A stretch of 64,000 nt of DNA from JBBAGC01 sp964491265 (GCA_964491265.1 CAZBFP010000003.1:62001-126000), one strand, 5' to 3'; numbered from the stretch's first letter, positions 8,816 through 17,327 are shown. Notes: generated from the letters alone by a model not told the origin. Numbers and translations are program-made.

Positions 8816-10084
8816 TTATCCATTAACTTTATCGGAAGATAATATTTCCCCGGTAAGATTGTACTTCTTTTCATTAAACTTAGTAGTTACCCTGTATATC
8901 TGATTTGCAGGGATCTTCTCTTTAATTTCTACCGGTACATAGTACTCATTAAAACCGGGTGTAATAAACCCCTTCCCTTTTTCGCTTAAAAAGAGGGATT
9001 CGCGATCATTAAACCTGCTGTAGTAATTTTTTTTCAGTTCCATTACTAAATCTGTAATAACTTTGCTTCTCTTCTTTTTTACAATCCCGGGGACTGAATC
9101 TTCAAATGAGTATGCTCTTGTGCCTGGCCTTGGGGAGTACCTGAATGTATGAATATGTGAAAATCCCACTTCCCGGGAAATGGCCACAGTATCATCAAAC
9201 TCACTCTCTGTCTCTCCGGGGAATCCCGTAATCACATCTGTAGTGAAATTAAAATCTTCAGCAAGAGTCTTTATTTTTTCTGTAACCTCTATATAATGGC
9301 TTCTTCTGTAGGGCCTGTTCATCCTTGAAAGAACTGAATCGCTGCCGCTCTGGAGCGACAGATGGAGGTGTTTCACCATTCTTGGGTCTTTGAAGAGGCT
9401 GATAAAATCATCATCAGCGCTTTCAGGATCAAGGGATGTAAGGTGCAGCCTGAAGAAGGAATTGCTCTCAAGTATTCTGGTGATAAGACCGGATAATGAA
9501 ACATTGCCGTCTCTGTATTTCCCGATATTTACACCTGTAAGAATAATTTCCTTATAACCATTTGCAGTAAGTTCATTAAAATCTTTTATAATGGTTCCTG
9601 CATCCCTGCTTACAGGAGCACCTCTCATGTAGGGGATAATGCAGTATGAACAGAAATTATCACAGCCATCCTGAATTTTCAGATTTGCCCGCACTGTAGA
9701 TGACCTGATGGGCGGAGTATAATCGAATCTGGATGGGGCTGATATTTGCAGGTCTGTGATGATTTTATTACCTTCAATTATTTCAGGAATAAGATTTTTG
9801 AAGTCGTTTGAAATATAGGTTACCCTGGGGATGTTCCTGAATTCATCAGTAGAACATCCTGTGACAAATATCCTTGCAGATTTATTTCCAGCTTCAAGGG
9901 CCCGGGATACTGTATTTCTTACTTTAGCCTCGCTTTTACCGGTAACTGCGCAGGAATTTATAATAAAGATATCAGCATCATCACTTGTGACAATGGTGTG
10001 TCCCAGGTCCTGCAGAGAGGTGGATATTGATTCTATCTCTGACTGGTTCAGTCTGCAGCCCAGTGATGTTATCTTTATTTTCAT
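8816..10084 (-). CDS. mtaB: tRNA (N6-threonylcarbamoyladenosine-2-methylthio)transferase MtaB
   Basis: This 422-residue radical SAM methylthiotransferase begins MKIKITSLGCRLNQSE, as typical MtaB proteins do. The N-terminal domain has the three cluster cysteines (SLGCRLNQ, INSCAVTG, VTGCSTDEF). The radical SAM cluster is GCDNFCSYCIIPYMRG, and a TRAM-like tail ends the chain. The family adds the 2-methylthio group to t6A37 of ANN-decoding tRNAs. MiaB and RimO are less likely because the CRLNQ start and TAFNGFC-free layout fit MtaB. The gene is followed at once, with overlap, by the Omp85-like gene; the functional link is unclear. Confidence 0.9.
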   Translation of the reverse strand: MKIKITSLGCRLNQSEIESISTSLQDLGHTIVTSDDADIFIINSCAVTGKSEAKVRNTVSRALEAGNKSARIFVTGCSTDEFRNIPRVTYISNDFKNLIPEIIEGNKIITDLQISAPSRFDYTPPIRSSTVRANLKIQDGCDNFCSYCIIPYMRGAPVSRDAGTIIKDFNELTANGYKEIILTGVNIGKYRDGNVSLSGLITRILESNSFFRLHLTSLDPESADDDFISLFKDPRMVKHLHLSLQSGSDSVLSRMNRPYRRSHYIEVTEKIKTLAEDFNFTTDVITGFPGETESEFDDTVAISREVGFSHIHTFRYSPRPGTRAYSFEDSVPGIVKKKRSKVITDLVMELKKNYYSRFNDRESLFLSEKGKGFITPGFNEYYVPVEIKEKIPANQIYRVTTKFNEKKYNLTGEILSSDKVNG

Positions 10085-10116
10085 TATTGGTGAATTTCCT
10101 GTATAATGTATTTTTA

Positions 10117-10240
10117 CTCAATAATTATTTCAAAAAATATTTTTTAATTAACTAATACTGTTTTTAAGATCCGCACCGTCATCGGCGGCGGGGATCTTAA
10201 AAAATTTTATTCCAAATAAAAGTTAAGTAATTAACACTGA
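10117..10240 (-). repeat. Palindromic element family 1, copy A (reverse orientation)
   Basis: Read on the minus strand this starts CAGTGTTAATTACTTAACTT, continues AATAAAA, has a GC-rich hairpin (GATCCCCGCCGCC...) in the centre and ends in an AT-rich TAATTATT segment. This order matches copies B-H. The copy is degenerate in the hairpin loop and at its far end. It fills most of the space between mtaB and the P-loop kinase gene. Confidence 0.75.
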
Positions 10241-10376
10241 TTTTTTATTACAATTAGAGCAATTAAGGTGAATAGTGATATATGTCAACCAGTGTTTCCA
10301 GTAATTTTTTCCCGATTATTTTTTAGGTTGATTTTTCTTTGATTCTGTTTTAATTTGAATAAATCAGGGGTATAAT

Positions 10377-10880
10377 ATGGATTTGAAGAAATTTGAAAAT
10401 CTTGATATTGTTTTAATATGCGGTCTCCCTGCATCGGGCAAATCCCATTTTTCAAGACAGTTTTTTATTAAGTCAGGGAGAAAGAGGGTGAGCAGAAAGG
10501 AGATCCGCAGGCTTATCTACGAAATGACCAGTTTTGGTGAGAAATGGGATGAGAGTATGTTCTCTCATGTTGATGAAAACCTGGTTAAGCATACTGAACG
10601 GAAGGTGATAGAGCATCTTCTTGTTAACAATGAAAAGGTGCTTGTAGATAATACGAGTATAACTGCAGCTTCAAGGAAAATGTATCTTTCAGTTGCCGGG
10701 AGATTTAACAGGTCTATTGGAATTATATTTTTAAATACACCGGCAATAAAATGCCTTGAGCGGAATAAAAATTCAAATTCTCCGGTGCCTGGAACTGTTA
10801 TTTCGAACCTCTCAGCCGCACTTGCTTTACCTGCCCGGGATGAGGGATTCAGCCAGATTCTTGTAATTGATGATTACTGA
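10377..10880 (+). CDS. P-loop nucleic acid/small-molecule kinase-like protein
   Basis: This is a 167-residue AAA_33 (T4 polynucleotide kinase-like) P-loop protein. Walker A is LICGLPASGKSHFS at residues about 12-25. A second family motif is KVLVDNTSITAASR, where D and N sit near the substrate in PNK-type kinases, followed by GIIFLNTPAIKCLERN. The start has AGGGG a few bases upstream. Such proteins phosphorylate polynucleotides, sugars or nucleosides; the substrate is not predictable. It stands alone, followed by a strong terminator, and is not obviously in an operon. Confidence 0.75.
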   Translation: MDLKKFENLDIVLICGLPASGKSHFSRQFFIKSGRKRVSRKEIRRLIYEMTSFGEKWDESMFSHVDENLVKHTERKVIEHLLVNNEKVLVDNTSITAASRKMYLSVAGRFNRSIGIIFLNTPAIKCLERNKNSNSPVPGTVISNLSAALALPARDEGFSQILVIDDY

Positions 10881-10967
10881 TGCAGGAACTATTTTTTAAT
10901 GTCGTAATTAAACTGGTAAGGGGCTGATGTTATTTTGACTTATTCTTAAATGTAATTTTCTGGAGTT

Positions 10968-11006
10968 AAGGGGGAAGCTGTAAAAATTAGCAGCTCCCCC
11001 CTTTTT
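10968..11006 (+). terminator. Rho-independent terminator after the P-loop kinase
   Basis: AAGGGGGAAGCTG pairs with CAGCTCCCCC around a ten-base loop, and a CTTTTT run follows on the plus strand. It lies about 90 bases after the kinase stop. Confidence 0.75.
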
Positions 11007-11048
11007 AATGTTTACTCACACTTGAAGAAGGGCGGATTGTTATAGTAT

Positions 11049-11079
11049 GCCGGCTGTATTTTGAAAATATTCAGCCGGC
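11049..11079 (-). terminator. Hairpin at the 3' end of fadD
   Basis: GCCGGCTG at 11049-11056 pairs with CAGCCGGC at 11072-11079, extended by A/T pairs in the loop. It begins nine bases past the fadD stop. No good U tract follows, so its strength as a terminator is uncertain. Confidence 0.5.
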
Positions 11080-11087
11080 TCAGTTAA

Positions 11088-12791
11088 TCACTTATTCAGA
11101 CCCCGCTTTTCCATTTCCTTGGCACGGAGCTCTTTACGGAGAACTTTCCCCACTGTAGTTTTAGGGAGTTCCTTGCAGAATTCTACTTCTGTGGGAAGTT
11201 TATATTTTGCCAGTTTTGTGGCAGCATAATCTATCATTTCCTGCTCAGTAGCTGTCTGCCCCTGTTTCAGTACTATAAACACCTTAATTGATTCCCCTCT
11301 TGTGGGGTGTGGTAATCCGATGGTTGAAGCCTCCTCTACTTTCGGATGCTCAAAGTATACTTCATCAATATCCCGTGGATATACATTGTATCCTCCGGAA
11401 ATGATCATATCCTTGAGGCGGTCAACTATGTAGAAGTATCCATCTTCATCCATCTTCGCTATATCGCCGGTGTGTAGCCAGCCGTCCATTATTGTCTTAG
11501 CTGTTTCTTCAGGTTTTCCCCAATACCCTTTCATTATCTGCGGGCCCTTCATGATGAGCTCACCTTCGCTACCTACAGGGACATCGGTTTTTCTGTCTGA
11601 TATGTCAACAATCCGGCAAACTGTATCAGGGATCGGGAGTCCAACGCTTCCTGCTTTTGTTTTGCCTGCCACAAAGGGGTTAATATGTGTTACAGGACAT
11701 GACTCTGACATACCGAAGCCTTCACAGATAACAGCGCCTGTTTTGGCTTCGAAGTCTTTAATAACCTCCACTGGGAGCGGAGCGCTGCCTGAAAAACATC
11801 CCTTGATGCATGAAAGATCTGTCTTTTCAATTTTCGGATGATGTATTAGCCCAATGTACATTGTGGGAACCATTGGAGCGAATGAAGGCTTGAATTTCTG
11901 AAATGTCTCGATCAGAGGATCTGGCTGAGGTTTTGGTACAAGTATATTCCCCCATGCTTTATAAATTCCGAAATTCATAGATACTGATATACCGAATATA
12001 TGGAAGAAGGGGAGAGCACCCAGCATGGTTTCAGCACCGTCTTCAAATCCGGGGAACCAGGCTGCACACTGCTGAACCTGTTTGCTAAGGTTGGCGTGAG
12101 TAAGCATAACCCCTTTGGAAACACCCGTTGTACCGCCGGTGTACTGATACATTGCAACATCTTTAAAGTCAAGTTTGGGGAAGCTGGTCTGGGGCTGGTT
12201 AGCAGCAATAACATCTTTCCATTTGAAAACATCGGCAGCTTCTTTTACATCAGCCTTGAGTCCCTTCTTCTTTCCAACCAGAGGGAAAAGAACGCTTTTC
12301 GGGAATGGGAGGTAGTCTCCTATTGAGGTATATATAATCTGTTTAATGTCTGTCTTGGGTCTCAGGTTTATCATCCTGTTCCCAAGAAGGTCAAGAGTGA
12401 TAAGCACCTTTGATTTTGAATCGTTGAACTGATATTCAAGTTCAGGGTCTGTATAAAGCGGGTTATTCATTACTACAATTCCGCCTATTTTAAGTACAGC
12501 GTAATAGGCTACAACACAGGGGATAACATTAGGTAGAAGAATCGCCACGCTGTCACCCTTTTTGATGCCGTAGCTGGTAAGGGCTGATGCCAGCCTGTCA
12601 ACCATATCTTTAACTTCTTTAAATGACAATTTGTAGCCCATGAAGAGTAGGCCCATAGTGTCCGGGAATTTTGCAGCAGATCTTTCAAGAAATTCTGTTA
12701 TACAGACTTCCTCGTAAGATAGTGATGCAGGTACACCTTCGCCATAGTTTTTAAGCCAGGGTTTATCCAGATAGTTTACCTTTGATGTCAT
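11088..12791 (-). CDS. fadD: Long-chain fatty acid-CoA ligase
   Basis: This 567-residue AMP-forming acyl-CoA synthetase of the ANL superfamily has the P-loop YTGGTTGVSKGVMLTHAN, the adenylate motif GFGMSESCPVTH, and GWLHTGDIAKMDEDGYFYI followed by DRLKDMIISGGYNVYPRD. The C-terminal catalytic Lys lies in LPKTTVGKVLRKELR. Length and motifs match FadD. It activates fatty acids as acyl-CoAs, feeding beta-oxidation or lipid synthesis. It is monocistronic, with its own predicted promoter at 12901-12929 and a hairpin just after the stop. Confidence 0.92.
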   Translation of the reverse strand: MTSKVNYLDKPWLKNYGEGVPASLSYEEVCITEFLERSAAKFPDTMGLLFMGYKLSFKEVKDMVDRLASALTSYGIKKGDSVAILLPNVIPCVVAYYAVLKIGGIVVMNNPLYTDPELEYQFNDSKSKVLITLDLLGNRMINLRPKTDIKQIIYTSIGDYLPFPKSVLFPLVGKKKGLKADVKEAADVFKWKDVIAANQPQTSFPKLDFKDVAMYQYTGGTTGVSKGVMLTHANLSKQVQQCAAWFPGFEDGAETMLGALPFFHIFGISVSMNFGIYKAWGNILVPKPQPDPLIETFQKFKPSFAPMVPTMYIGLIHHPKIEKTDLSCIKGCFSGSAPLPVEVIKDFEAKTGAVICEGFGMSESCPVTHINPFVAGKTKAGSVGLPIPDTVCRIVDISDRKTDVPVGSEGELIMKGPQIMKGYWGKPEETAKTIMDGWLHTGDIAKMDEDGYFYIVDRLKDMIISGGYNVYPRDIDEVYFEHPKVEEASTIGLPHPTRGESIKVFIVLKQGQTATEQEMIDYAATKLAKYKLPTEVEFCKELPKTTVGKVLRKELRAKEMEKRGLNK

Positions 12792-12900
12792 AAATGTCTC
12801 CTTATTGGTTGTTTTATTGGGCCGTTAAGACCGTGTTGAAATTATTTAAATAAAAAAGTACAGAATTGTATTTTAATGAACATAGATAGTACTTTAGAGA

Positions 12901-12929
12901 ATTGTAATACAGTTTAATGCTTTTGTCAA
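12901..12929 (-). promoter_or_regulatory. Predicted promoter of fadD in the 337-base gap upstream
   Basis: On the minus strand TTGACA (12929-12924), a 17-base spacer and TACAAT (12906-12901) form a near-consensus promoter. It implies a leader of about 100 bases before the fadD ATG at 12791. The remaining AT-rich gap up to the small Cys-protein gene shows no other convincing feature. Confidence 0.65.
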
Positions 12930-13128
12930 ATAAAGTTTGCAAAATTATATGGATTGTAAGAAAAAATATTATTTTTTTTATAATATCTTTTGTTTAGTTA
13001 AAATTAAACGTGACAGATGAGTTTTTTCTGGAGATTTTACTATATATTGACAAATAAAGAGGCGGTGTACACTTTTTTGCAGCCAAACTGATTTTGCTGC
13101 CTGTAAAACAGATCTCATGTCTAAGAGG

Positions 13129-13302
13129 TTATTTGTATTTCAGGAGGAGCTCATTTTTTTTATCTTCAGGGAGAGAATTTATATAATCTTTCCATCCCGG
13201 ACACCAGCCGGTGTGCCATTTCCATAATTTCCCGATTAGAGAAGTCCGATTATTATCGTACTTTTTTCTAAAGCTGCAGTTTTCGCATTTGTATTGCTTC
13301 AT
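13129..13302 (-). CDS. Small Cys-motif protein, 57 residues
   Basis: The frame starts MKQYKCENCSFRKKYD and contains KLWKWHTGWCPGWKDYINSL. It has a CxxC pair (Cys6/Cys9) and a single Cys34 within a Trp/His-rich HTGWCPGWK segment, suggesting a small metal-binding or zinc-ribbon-like fold. GAGG lies about eight bases before the ATG. Composition is strongly non-random (five Trp or His near the third Cys), so I consider it real. It lies between fadD and a plus-strand hypothetical gene, with no operon partner. Function is unknown. Confidence 0.65.
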   Translation of the reverse strand: MKQYKCENCSFRKKYDNNRTSLIGKLWKWHTGWCPGWKDYINSLPEDKKNELLLKYK

Positions 13303-13445
13303 TTGGGGAGCCTCAATGTTAATTTATTTGAATATACTATTGGATAAATCAGAAGCAACATATTGTCGTATAAATTCATAAAAAAGCTAAAAAAATATTG
13401 CAAGTGAGAGCTCATCTCTGTTCACTTAGCTGTAGAGAGGATTTA

Positions 13446-14282
13446 ATGGCAGATTCTGAGAAGAAGAGTATAATTGTTCCGGAAAGTCATAATCGCAATC
13501 AGGCCCCGGTATTACAAAAACGTGATATGCTTACTCTTAATGATTTGCTGGGTGAAGTCCGCAAACTGTGGATTGCAGGTAATATTTCTGATGCTATTGA
13601 AAGATTCAGGGAGAAGGGCGTGAATGCTGACCTGGGAAAGCTTTATCATGCCTACCTCTGGTTCAGGGATGAAATAATAATTCAGGGCTCCGATTATGAA
13701 AAGCAGCTCGATTTATTTAACACAGTGTTTCTGAGTATTATTGAAGAGAGAGGAGCTACTGAAACCGGTTTATATGTTTCAGTATTAAGGGATTCTCCTG
13801 AATACCGGTTTTTTAGTGATCATGTTAAGAAATCCTCAGTAGATCAGAACAGAGATCAGGTGGAAATTATTGAGACCCCGGCTGCCGCAGCTGAACCGGA
13901 AAAGAGAGTGACACTTAAGGATATCCTTTATTCAGATGATGTGAAATTGAAAAACTGCGATATTGAATTGTGGAACCGTCTGCTCCATAAATATTTTGTT
14001 CAGTTTGATGATGAAAAAGTTTTTATTTCAGAATCGGGGAAAATAATAAATAAAGTAAAAAATATAAAATTAAGGGAGCCGTTTCACTTAGAGCTTCTTA
14101 TTGTTTATGTAATTGAAAGACTCTCTGCGTTTAAATTGCTTTCAGTTGAATCAAAGGATTATGCCATGAAGCTGATCAATATGATGAGCGGAAGCGGGAA
14201 TATATGGCAGAAACTGCATAAGGAATATCTTTTAATTATACGGAAACCCTCCCCCTCAGATTCGAAAAGGAGGGCCCGCTGA
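13446..14282 (+). CDS. Hypothetical protein
   Basis: I do not recognise this 278-residue soluble protein. The start at 13446 (MADSEKKS) is preferred over an upstream in-frame codon at 13398 because GAGAGGA lies just ahead of it. There is no signal peptide or membrane segment. Residues about 30-130 are predicted helical (LTLNDLLGEVRKLW, ISDAIERFREKGVN). A charged linker near residue 145 separates this from a second helical half ending in basic residues (SDSKRRAR). It converges with hcp six bases away. Confidence 0.65.
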   Translation: MADSEKKSIIVPESHNRNQAPVLQKRDMLTLNDLLGEVRKLWIAGNISDAIERFREKGVNADLGKLYHAYLWFRDEIIIQGSDYEKQLDLFNTVFLSIIEERGATETGLYVSVLRDSPEYRFFSDHVKKSSVDQNRDQVEIIETPAAAAEPEKRVTLKDILYSDDVKLKNCDIELWNRLLHKYFVQFDDEKVFISESGKIINKVKNIKLREPFHLELLIVYVIERLSAFKLLSVESKDYAMKLINMMSGSGNIWQKLHKEYLLIIRKPSPSDSKRRAR

Positions 14283-14287
14283 TGTTT

Positions 14288-15931
14288 TTATTTTCCTGCC
14301 ATCATTGCTTCAACATCGTTTTTTACTTCTCCTGTCCCTTTTATGTCAAAGTTTTCTATAAGAACCTTTGCCACATTGGGGGAGAGGAAAGCGGGTAGAG
14401 TCGGTCCGAGTCTTATTCCTTTTACACCCAGCGCGAGCAATGCAAGAAGAACCGCCACAGCCTTCTGCTCATACCATGCAATATCAAAAGAAATGGGGAG
14501 TTCATTGATATCGTTTAAACCGAATACTTCTTTCAATTTTAATGCTATAACAGCAAGTGAATAGGAGTCATTGCACTGCCCTGCATCAAGCACTCTGGGG
14601 ATCCCGCCGATATCTCCCAGGTTCAGCTTGTTGTATCTGTATTTTGCGCAGCCTGCTGTAAGTATTACTGTGTTATCCGGGAGCGCTTCTGCAACCTCTG
14701 TGAAATAGGACCTTGACTTCATCCGTCCGTCACAACCTGCCATTACAACAAAACGCTTTATTGCTCCGCTTTTAACAGCTTCAACAACCTTGTCAGCAAG
14801 GGCCATTACCTGGGCATGGGCAAAACCGCCGGTAATTTCACCTTTTTCTATTTCCACAGGGGGCGGACATTTTTTAGCAAGTTCAATTATGGCTGAAAAA
14901 TCCTTTTGTCCGGTTCCTTTTCTGTCAGGGATATGCTGTACACCGGGGTATCCGGCAGTCCCTGTAGTAAAAATTCTATCTTTATATGAATCTTTAACAG
15001 GTGTAATGCAGTTTGTAGTCATAAGAATAGGGCCGTTGAATGTTGCAAATTCCTCGCTTTGTTTCCACCATGCATTTCCGTAGTTGCCCACAAAGTTGCT
15101 GTACTTCTTAAAAGCTGGATAGTAGTTTGCAGGGAGCATTTCACTATGGGTGTAAACGTCAACCCCTGTTCCTTCTGTCTGCTTTAACAGCTCCTCCATG
15201 TCTTTAAGATCGTGTCCTGATATGAGGATGCCCGGATTGTTCTTTACTCCGATATTAACTTTTGTTATTTCAGGATTTCCGTAGGTTTCTGTATTTGCTT
15301 TATCCAGAAGTGCCATTGTTTTAACAGCTGTATCTCCCGCTTTCATAACCTCTGCAACCATTTCATCAACAGAAAGATCTTTTAGCGTTGATGCCAATCC
15401 TGTAATAATTGATTTAAAAATTTCTTCATCACTGTATCCCAATACAAGAGCGTGATGTGCGTATGCTGCAATCCCTTTAAATCCATAGATTGCCAGTTCT
15501 CTGAGAGATCTTACATCTTCGTTTTCTGTGGCAAGTACACCCGATACTGCTGCCTTCTCTGCAAAAAGAGCGCTCTTATCTTCAACCCATGCGGCTGCTT
15601 CAGGCAATCCCTGCGATGATGGCGTGAGCCCCAGTTCATTTATTATTTCTTTTTTCCTTTCTATCATTATACGGTTTAATTCAGTTATTTTAGCGTCATC
15701 AAAATTCGCATTTGTAATTGTGGTAAACAAAGCATCGCAGATCAGTTCGCCATCGCTGTTTATATTCAGCCCCTTTGCAATTTTCAGCTCTGCAAGCGCT
15801 GCCAGACCCTTTGCATTATAGATTAACAGGTCCTGCAGCCCCGCTGTACTCTGCTCCTTGCCGCATACACCTTTTACTTCGCAGCCCTGATTTTTAACTG
15901 TTTCCTGACACTGATAACAAAACATACTCAT
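14288..15931 (-). CDS. hcp: Hydroxylamine reductase / hybrid cluster protein
   Basis: This 547-residue protein carries the N-terminal cluster cysteines 5, 8, 17 and 23 (MFCYQCQETV...GCEVKGVCGK). The hybrid-cluster ligands follow: SGHDLKDMEE (His), YTHSEMLPA (Glu), TTNCITP, AGCDGRMKS, LTAGCAKYRYN and DAGQCNDSYS. Length and motif order fit the class with a short Cys-rich N terminus. Hcp reduces hydroxylamine or NO and protects anaerobes from nitrosative stress. The upstream region contains a CRP/FNR-type palindrome (16105-16118), consistent with oxygen/NO-responsive control. It is not followed by an hcr-type reductase in this window. Confidence 0.95.
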   Translation of the reverse strand: MSMFCYQCQETVKNQGCEVKGVCGKEQSTAGLQDLLIYNAKGLAALAELKIAKGLNINSDGELICDALFTTITNANFDDAKITELNRIMIERKKEIINELGLTPSSQGLPEAAAWVEDKSALFAEKAAVSGVLATENEDVRSLRELAIYGFKGIAAYAHHALVLGYSDEEIFKSIITGLASTLKDLSVDEMVAEVMKAGDTAVKTMALLDKANTETYGNPEITKVNIGVKNNPGILISGHDLKDMEELLKQTEGTGVDVYTHSEMLPANYYPAFKKYSNFVGNYGNAWWKQSEEFATFNGPILMTTNCITPVKDSYKDRIFTTGTAGYPGVQHIPDRKGTGQKDFSAIIELAKKCPPPVEIEKGEITGGFAHAQVMALADKVVEAVKSGAIKRFVVMAGCDGRMKSRSYFTEVAEALPDNTVILTAGCAKYRYNKLNLGDIGGIPRVLDAGQCNDSYSLAVIALKLKEVFGLNDINELPISFDIAWYEQKAVAVLLALLALGVKGIRLGPTLPAFLSPNVAKVLIENFDIKGTGEVKNDVEAMMAGK

Positions 15932-16027
15932 ATGAATCTCCTTATCCTATATTGTATTTTTGATCTTTAAAAGTAACCCCTGTATGCAGGCGGAGTTTAA
16001 CCGGAGTCTGCAGTTTAAGGATTTTAT

Positions 16028-16067
16028 AAGAAGAGTGTTCGTTCTACTCTAATAGAGTACTCTTCTT
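16028..16067. promoter_or_regulatory. Nested inverted repeats in the hcp upstream region
   Basis: AAGAAGAGT (16028-16036) pairs with ACTCTTCTT (16059-16067), and inside it ACTCT-aat-AGAGT (16046-16058) forms a second palindrome. The block lies about 100 bases ahead of the hcp start and could be an operator or a leader structure. Confidence 0.5.
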
Positions 16068-16104
16068 AATATATAACAATATAACCAGAAAAATAACTAC
16101 TTCC

Positions 16105-16118
16105 TTGATTCAGGTCAA
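16105..16118. promoter_or_regulatory. CRP/FNR-type operator upstream of hcp
   Basis: TTGATTCAGGTCAA matches the FNR-family half-sites TTGAT-N4-ATCAA at nine of ten positions. It lies 174 bases before the hcp start. Control of hcp by FNR/HcpR-type regulators is well established in other bacteria; this site is inferred. Confidence 0.5.
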
Positions 16119-16192
16119 TTCCGATGATTTTTTTTATAACAAGAAGGTAATAATTTCCGGAGTCTGTTTCAATTGCAGTATGTAACATTTAA

Positions 16193-16221
16193 TATCCCCG
16201 CTGAATAAAACAGCGGGGATA
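16193..16221 (-). terminator. Hairpin downstream of the small membrane protein
   Basis: TATCCCCGCTG (16193-16203) pairs perfectly with CAGCGGGGATA (16211-16221). It lies 19 bases beyond the stop of the minus-strand 60-residue gene. The U tract is weak. Confidence 0.5.
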
Positions 16222-16239
16222 AATTATATGGCGGGTTTT

Positions 16240-16422
16240 TTATTCAGACTTTTTCTGGAAAAAATTTTCGTAGATCAGATCAGCAGCCAGTATTATTGTA
16301 GCTGTGATAGTAAGGCCAAGCCATATATTGTAGCTGATATGGAGCTTAACATAAGAATTGCTGAAAAGGATGCCGTAAGCGGTAAATGTTATGCAGTACA
16401 GGATAATACCGGTAATTTTCAT
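16240..16422 (-). CDS. Small two-helix membrane protein, 60 residues
   Basis: The start at 16422 (MKITGIILYCITFTAYGILF) is supported by GAGG seven bases upstream, so the longer frame to 16500 is probably not used. Two hydrophobic segments (residues about 3-20 and 34-52) flank a short polar loop (SNSYVKLHISYN), and the tail YENFFQKKSE is charged. This looks like a short inner-membrane protein. No family is recognised. It has no clear operon partner and lies between hcp and a palindromic repeat. Confidence 0.6.
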   Translation of the reverse strand: MKITGIILYCITFTAYGILFSNSYVKLHISYNIWLGLTITATIILAADLIYENFFQKKSE

Positions 16423-16483
16423 GTCATACCTCAATCTTTTATTTAATTTCTGATTTCTGTGGCAGCGGTATAATATTAGGGTG

Positions 16484-16571
16484 CTGTCATTCCCGCGCAT
16501 GCGGGAATCTCATAATTCCTGATTTTTTCAGGAGATTCCGGCACTACGTTATCACTTCGGCCGGAATGACA
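16484..16571. repeat. Palindromic element family 2, copy 1 (GTCATTCC/GGAATGAC type)
   Basis: The element starts CTGTCATTCCCGCGCATGCG and ends CGGCCGGAATGACAAG. An inner pair GGAATCTC/GAGATTCC flanks CTGATTTTTTCAG. A related copy lies inside element H near 58716-58879. GTCATTCC-bounded palindromes of this sort are common REP-like intergenic repeats in bacteria. Confidence 0.7.
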
Positions 16572-16683
16572 AGTTTAACCTGCAAAATTATACTGTTACC
16601 ATTTCTGTTAATGAATCATAGAGTCAGGTATATCCCGCTTCTGATAATTTGAGGGAATACCGCGTTGGATAGAGATTGAGGGG

Positions 16684-17001
16684 TTATGTAAAAGTACTTC
16701 TGCTCCAGACGGGGAACCGGTATGATTCACATCGGTTCAGAGAAATGGTGTAATAAAATAAAGGTTTTATTTCATCAGCACAGTTGTAATTAAATTTAAT
16801 TCCGGGAATTACTGCGGGATTAAATTTAATTACAACTGAGCCGGTTATACTATTAGCAGCCTGCTCAATAATTATTTTTTCAGATGCAGAATCTTTAATC
16901 TCTGATTTTAATGTAGAATTTACTGTTATTGCGGAGAAAATTATCAGCAGCAATAATGCTCTTGTAATGGATAGAGCCTCTTTTATTCTGCTGGAAGTCA
17001 T
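16684..17001 (-). CDS. Putative small secreted protein
   Basis: The frame codes for 105 residues with an N-terminal signal-like segment (ITRALLLLIIFSAITVNS) and AAGGA about ten bases before the ATG. The rest (IIIEQAANSITGSVVIKFN, GIKFNYNCADEIKPLFYY) is not recognised. A perfect 20-bp inverted repeat lies within the coding sequence at 16781-16838 and encodes the similar strings VVIKFNP and GIKFNYN. The gene may therefore carry an inserted palindrome or be a decaying frame. Signal and ribosome site support it; the odd repeat lowers confidence. Confidence 0.45.
   Translation of the reverse strand: MTSSRIKEALSITRALLLLIIFSAITVNSTLKSEIKDSASEKIIIEQAANSITGSVVIKFNPAVIPGIKFNYNCADEIKPLFYYTISLNRCESYRFPVWSRSTFT
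16781..16838. repeat. Perfect 20-bp inverted repeat inside a small gene
   Basis: CAGTTGTAATTAAATTTAAT (16781-16800) and its exact complement (16819-16838) flank an 18-base loop TCCGGGAATTACTGCGGG. Confidence 0.85.
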
Positions 17002-17087
17002 AAGTGAATTTTCCTTTATTTAATGTTATTGAATGGATTTCATCAAAAACCGGTTATTATTGCAATAAAAAAATGTGTATTATATAT

Positions 17088-17209
17088 CAGTATTATTTCC
17101 TTAACTTTTATTTAAAATAAAATGCTCCAATATCCCCGCCGCCGAAGGCGGCGGGGATATTGAAAACAGCATAATTGCACTAAAAGATCCATTTAGGAAT
17201 AATTACTGA
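17088..17209 (+). repeat. Palindromic element family 1, copy B
   Basis: It starts CAGTATTATTTCCTTAACTT, has the centre CCCCGCCGCCGAAGGCGGCG and ends TTAGGAATAATTACTG. The two ends are imperfect inverted repeats of each other. Copy C follows 118 bases later in the same orientation upstream of serS. Confidence 0.9.
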
Positions 17210-17247
17210 TTATATATACTCATTTTTAAGAAAGGAGGATTTTCAAA

Positions 17248-17283
17248 ATGATTTTTAGATTTACACCATTTTTTACCTCTTGA
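17248..17283 (+). other. Orphan ribosome site with an 11-codon frame
   Basis: A full Shine-Dalgarno AAAGGAGG lies seven to eight bases before an ATG that opens MIFRFTPFFTS and stops. It sits between element copies B and C. It could be a leader peptide ahead of serS, or the stranded 5' end of a gene lost when the repeats inserted. No Ser-codon run is present, so Ser attenuation is not supported. Confidence 0.35.
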
Positions 17284-17327
17284 CAAAATATTGCTCCTGA
17301 AGGCAGTTAAAAATGTATTATAAAATT

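Noticed and set aside
13046..13075. Plus-strand promoter at TTGACA 13046
   Set aside because: No acceptable -10 hexamer lies 15-19 bases downstream.
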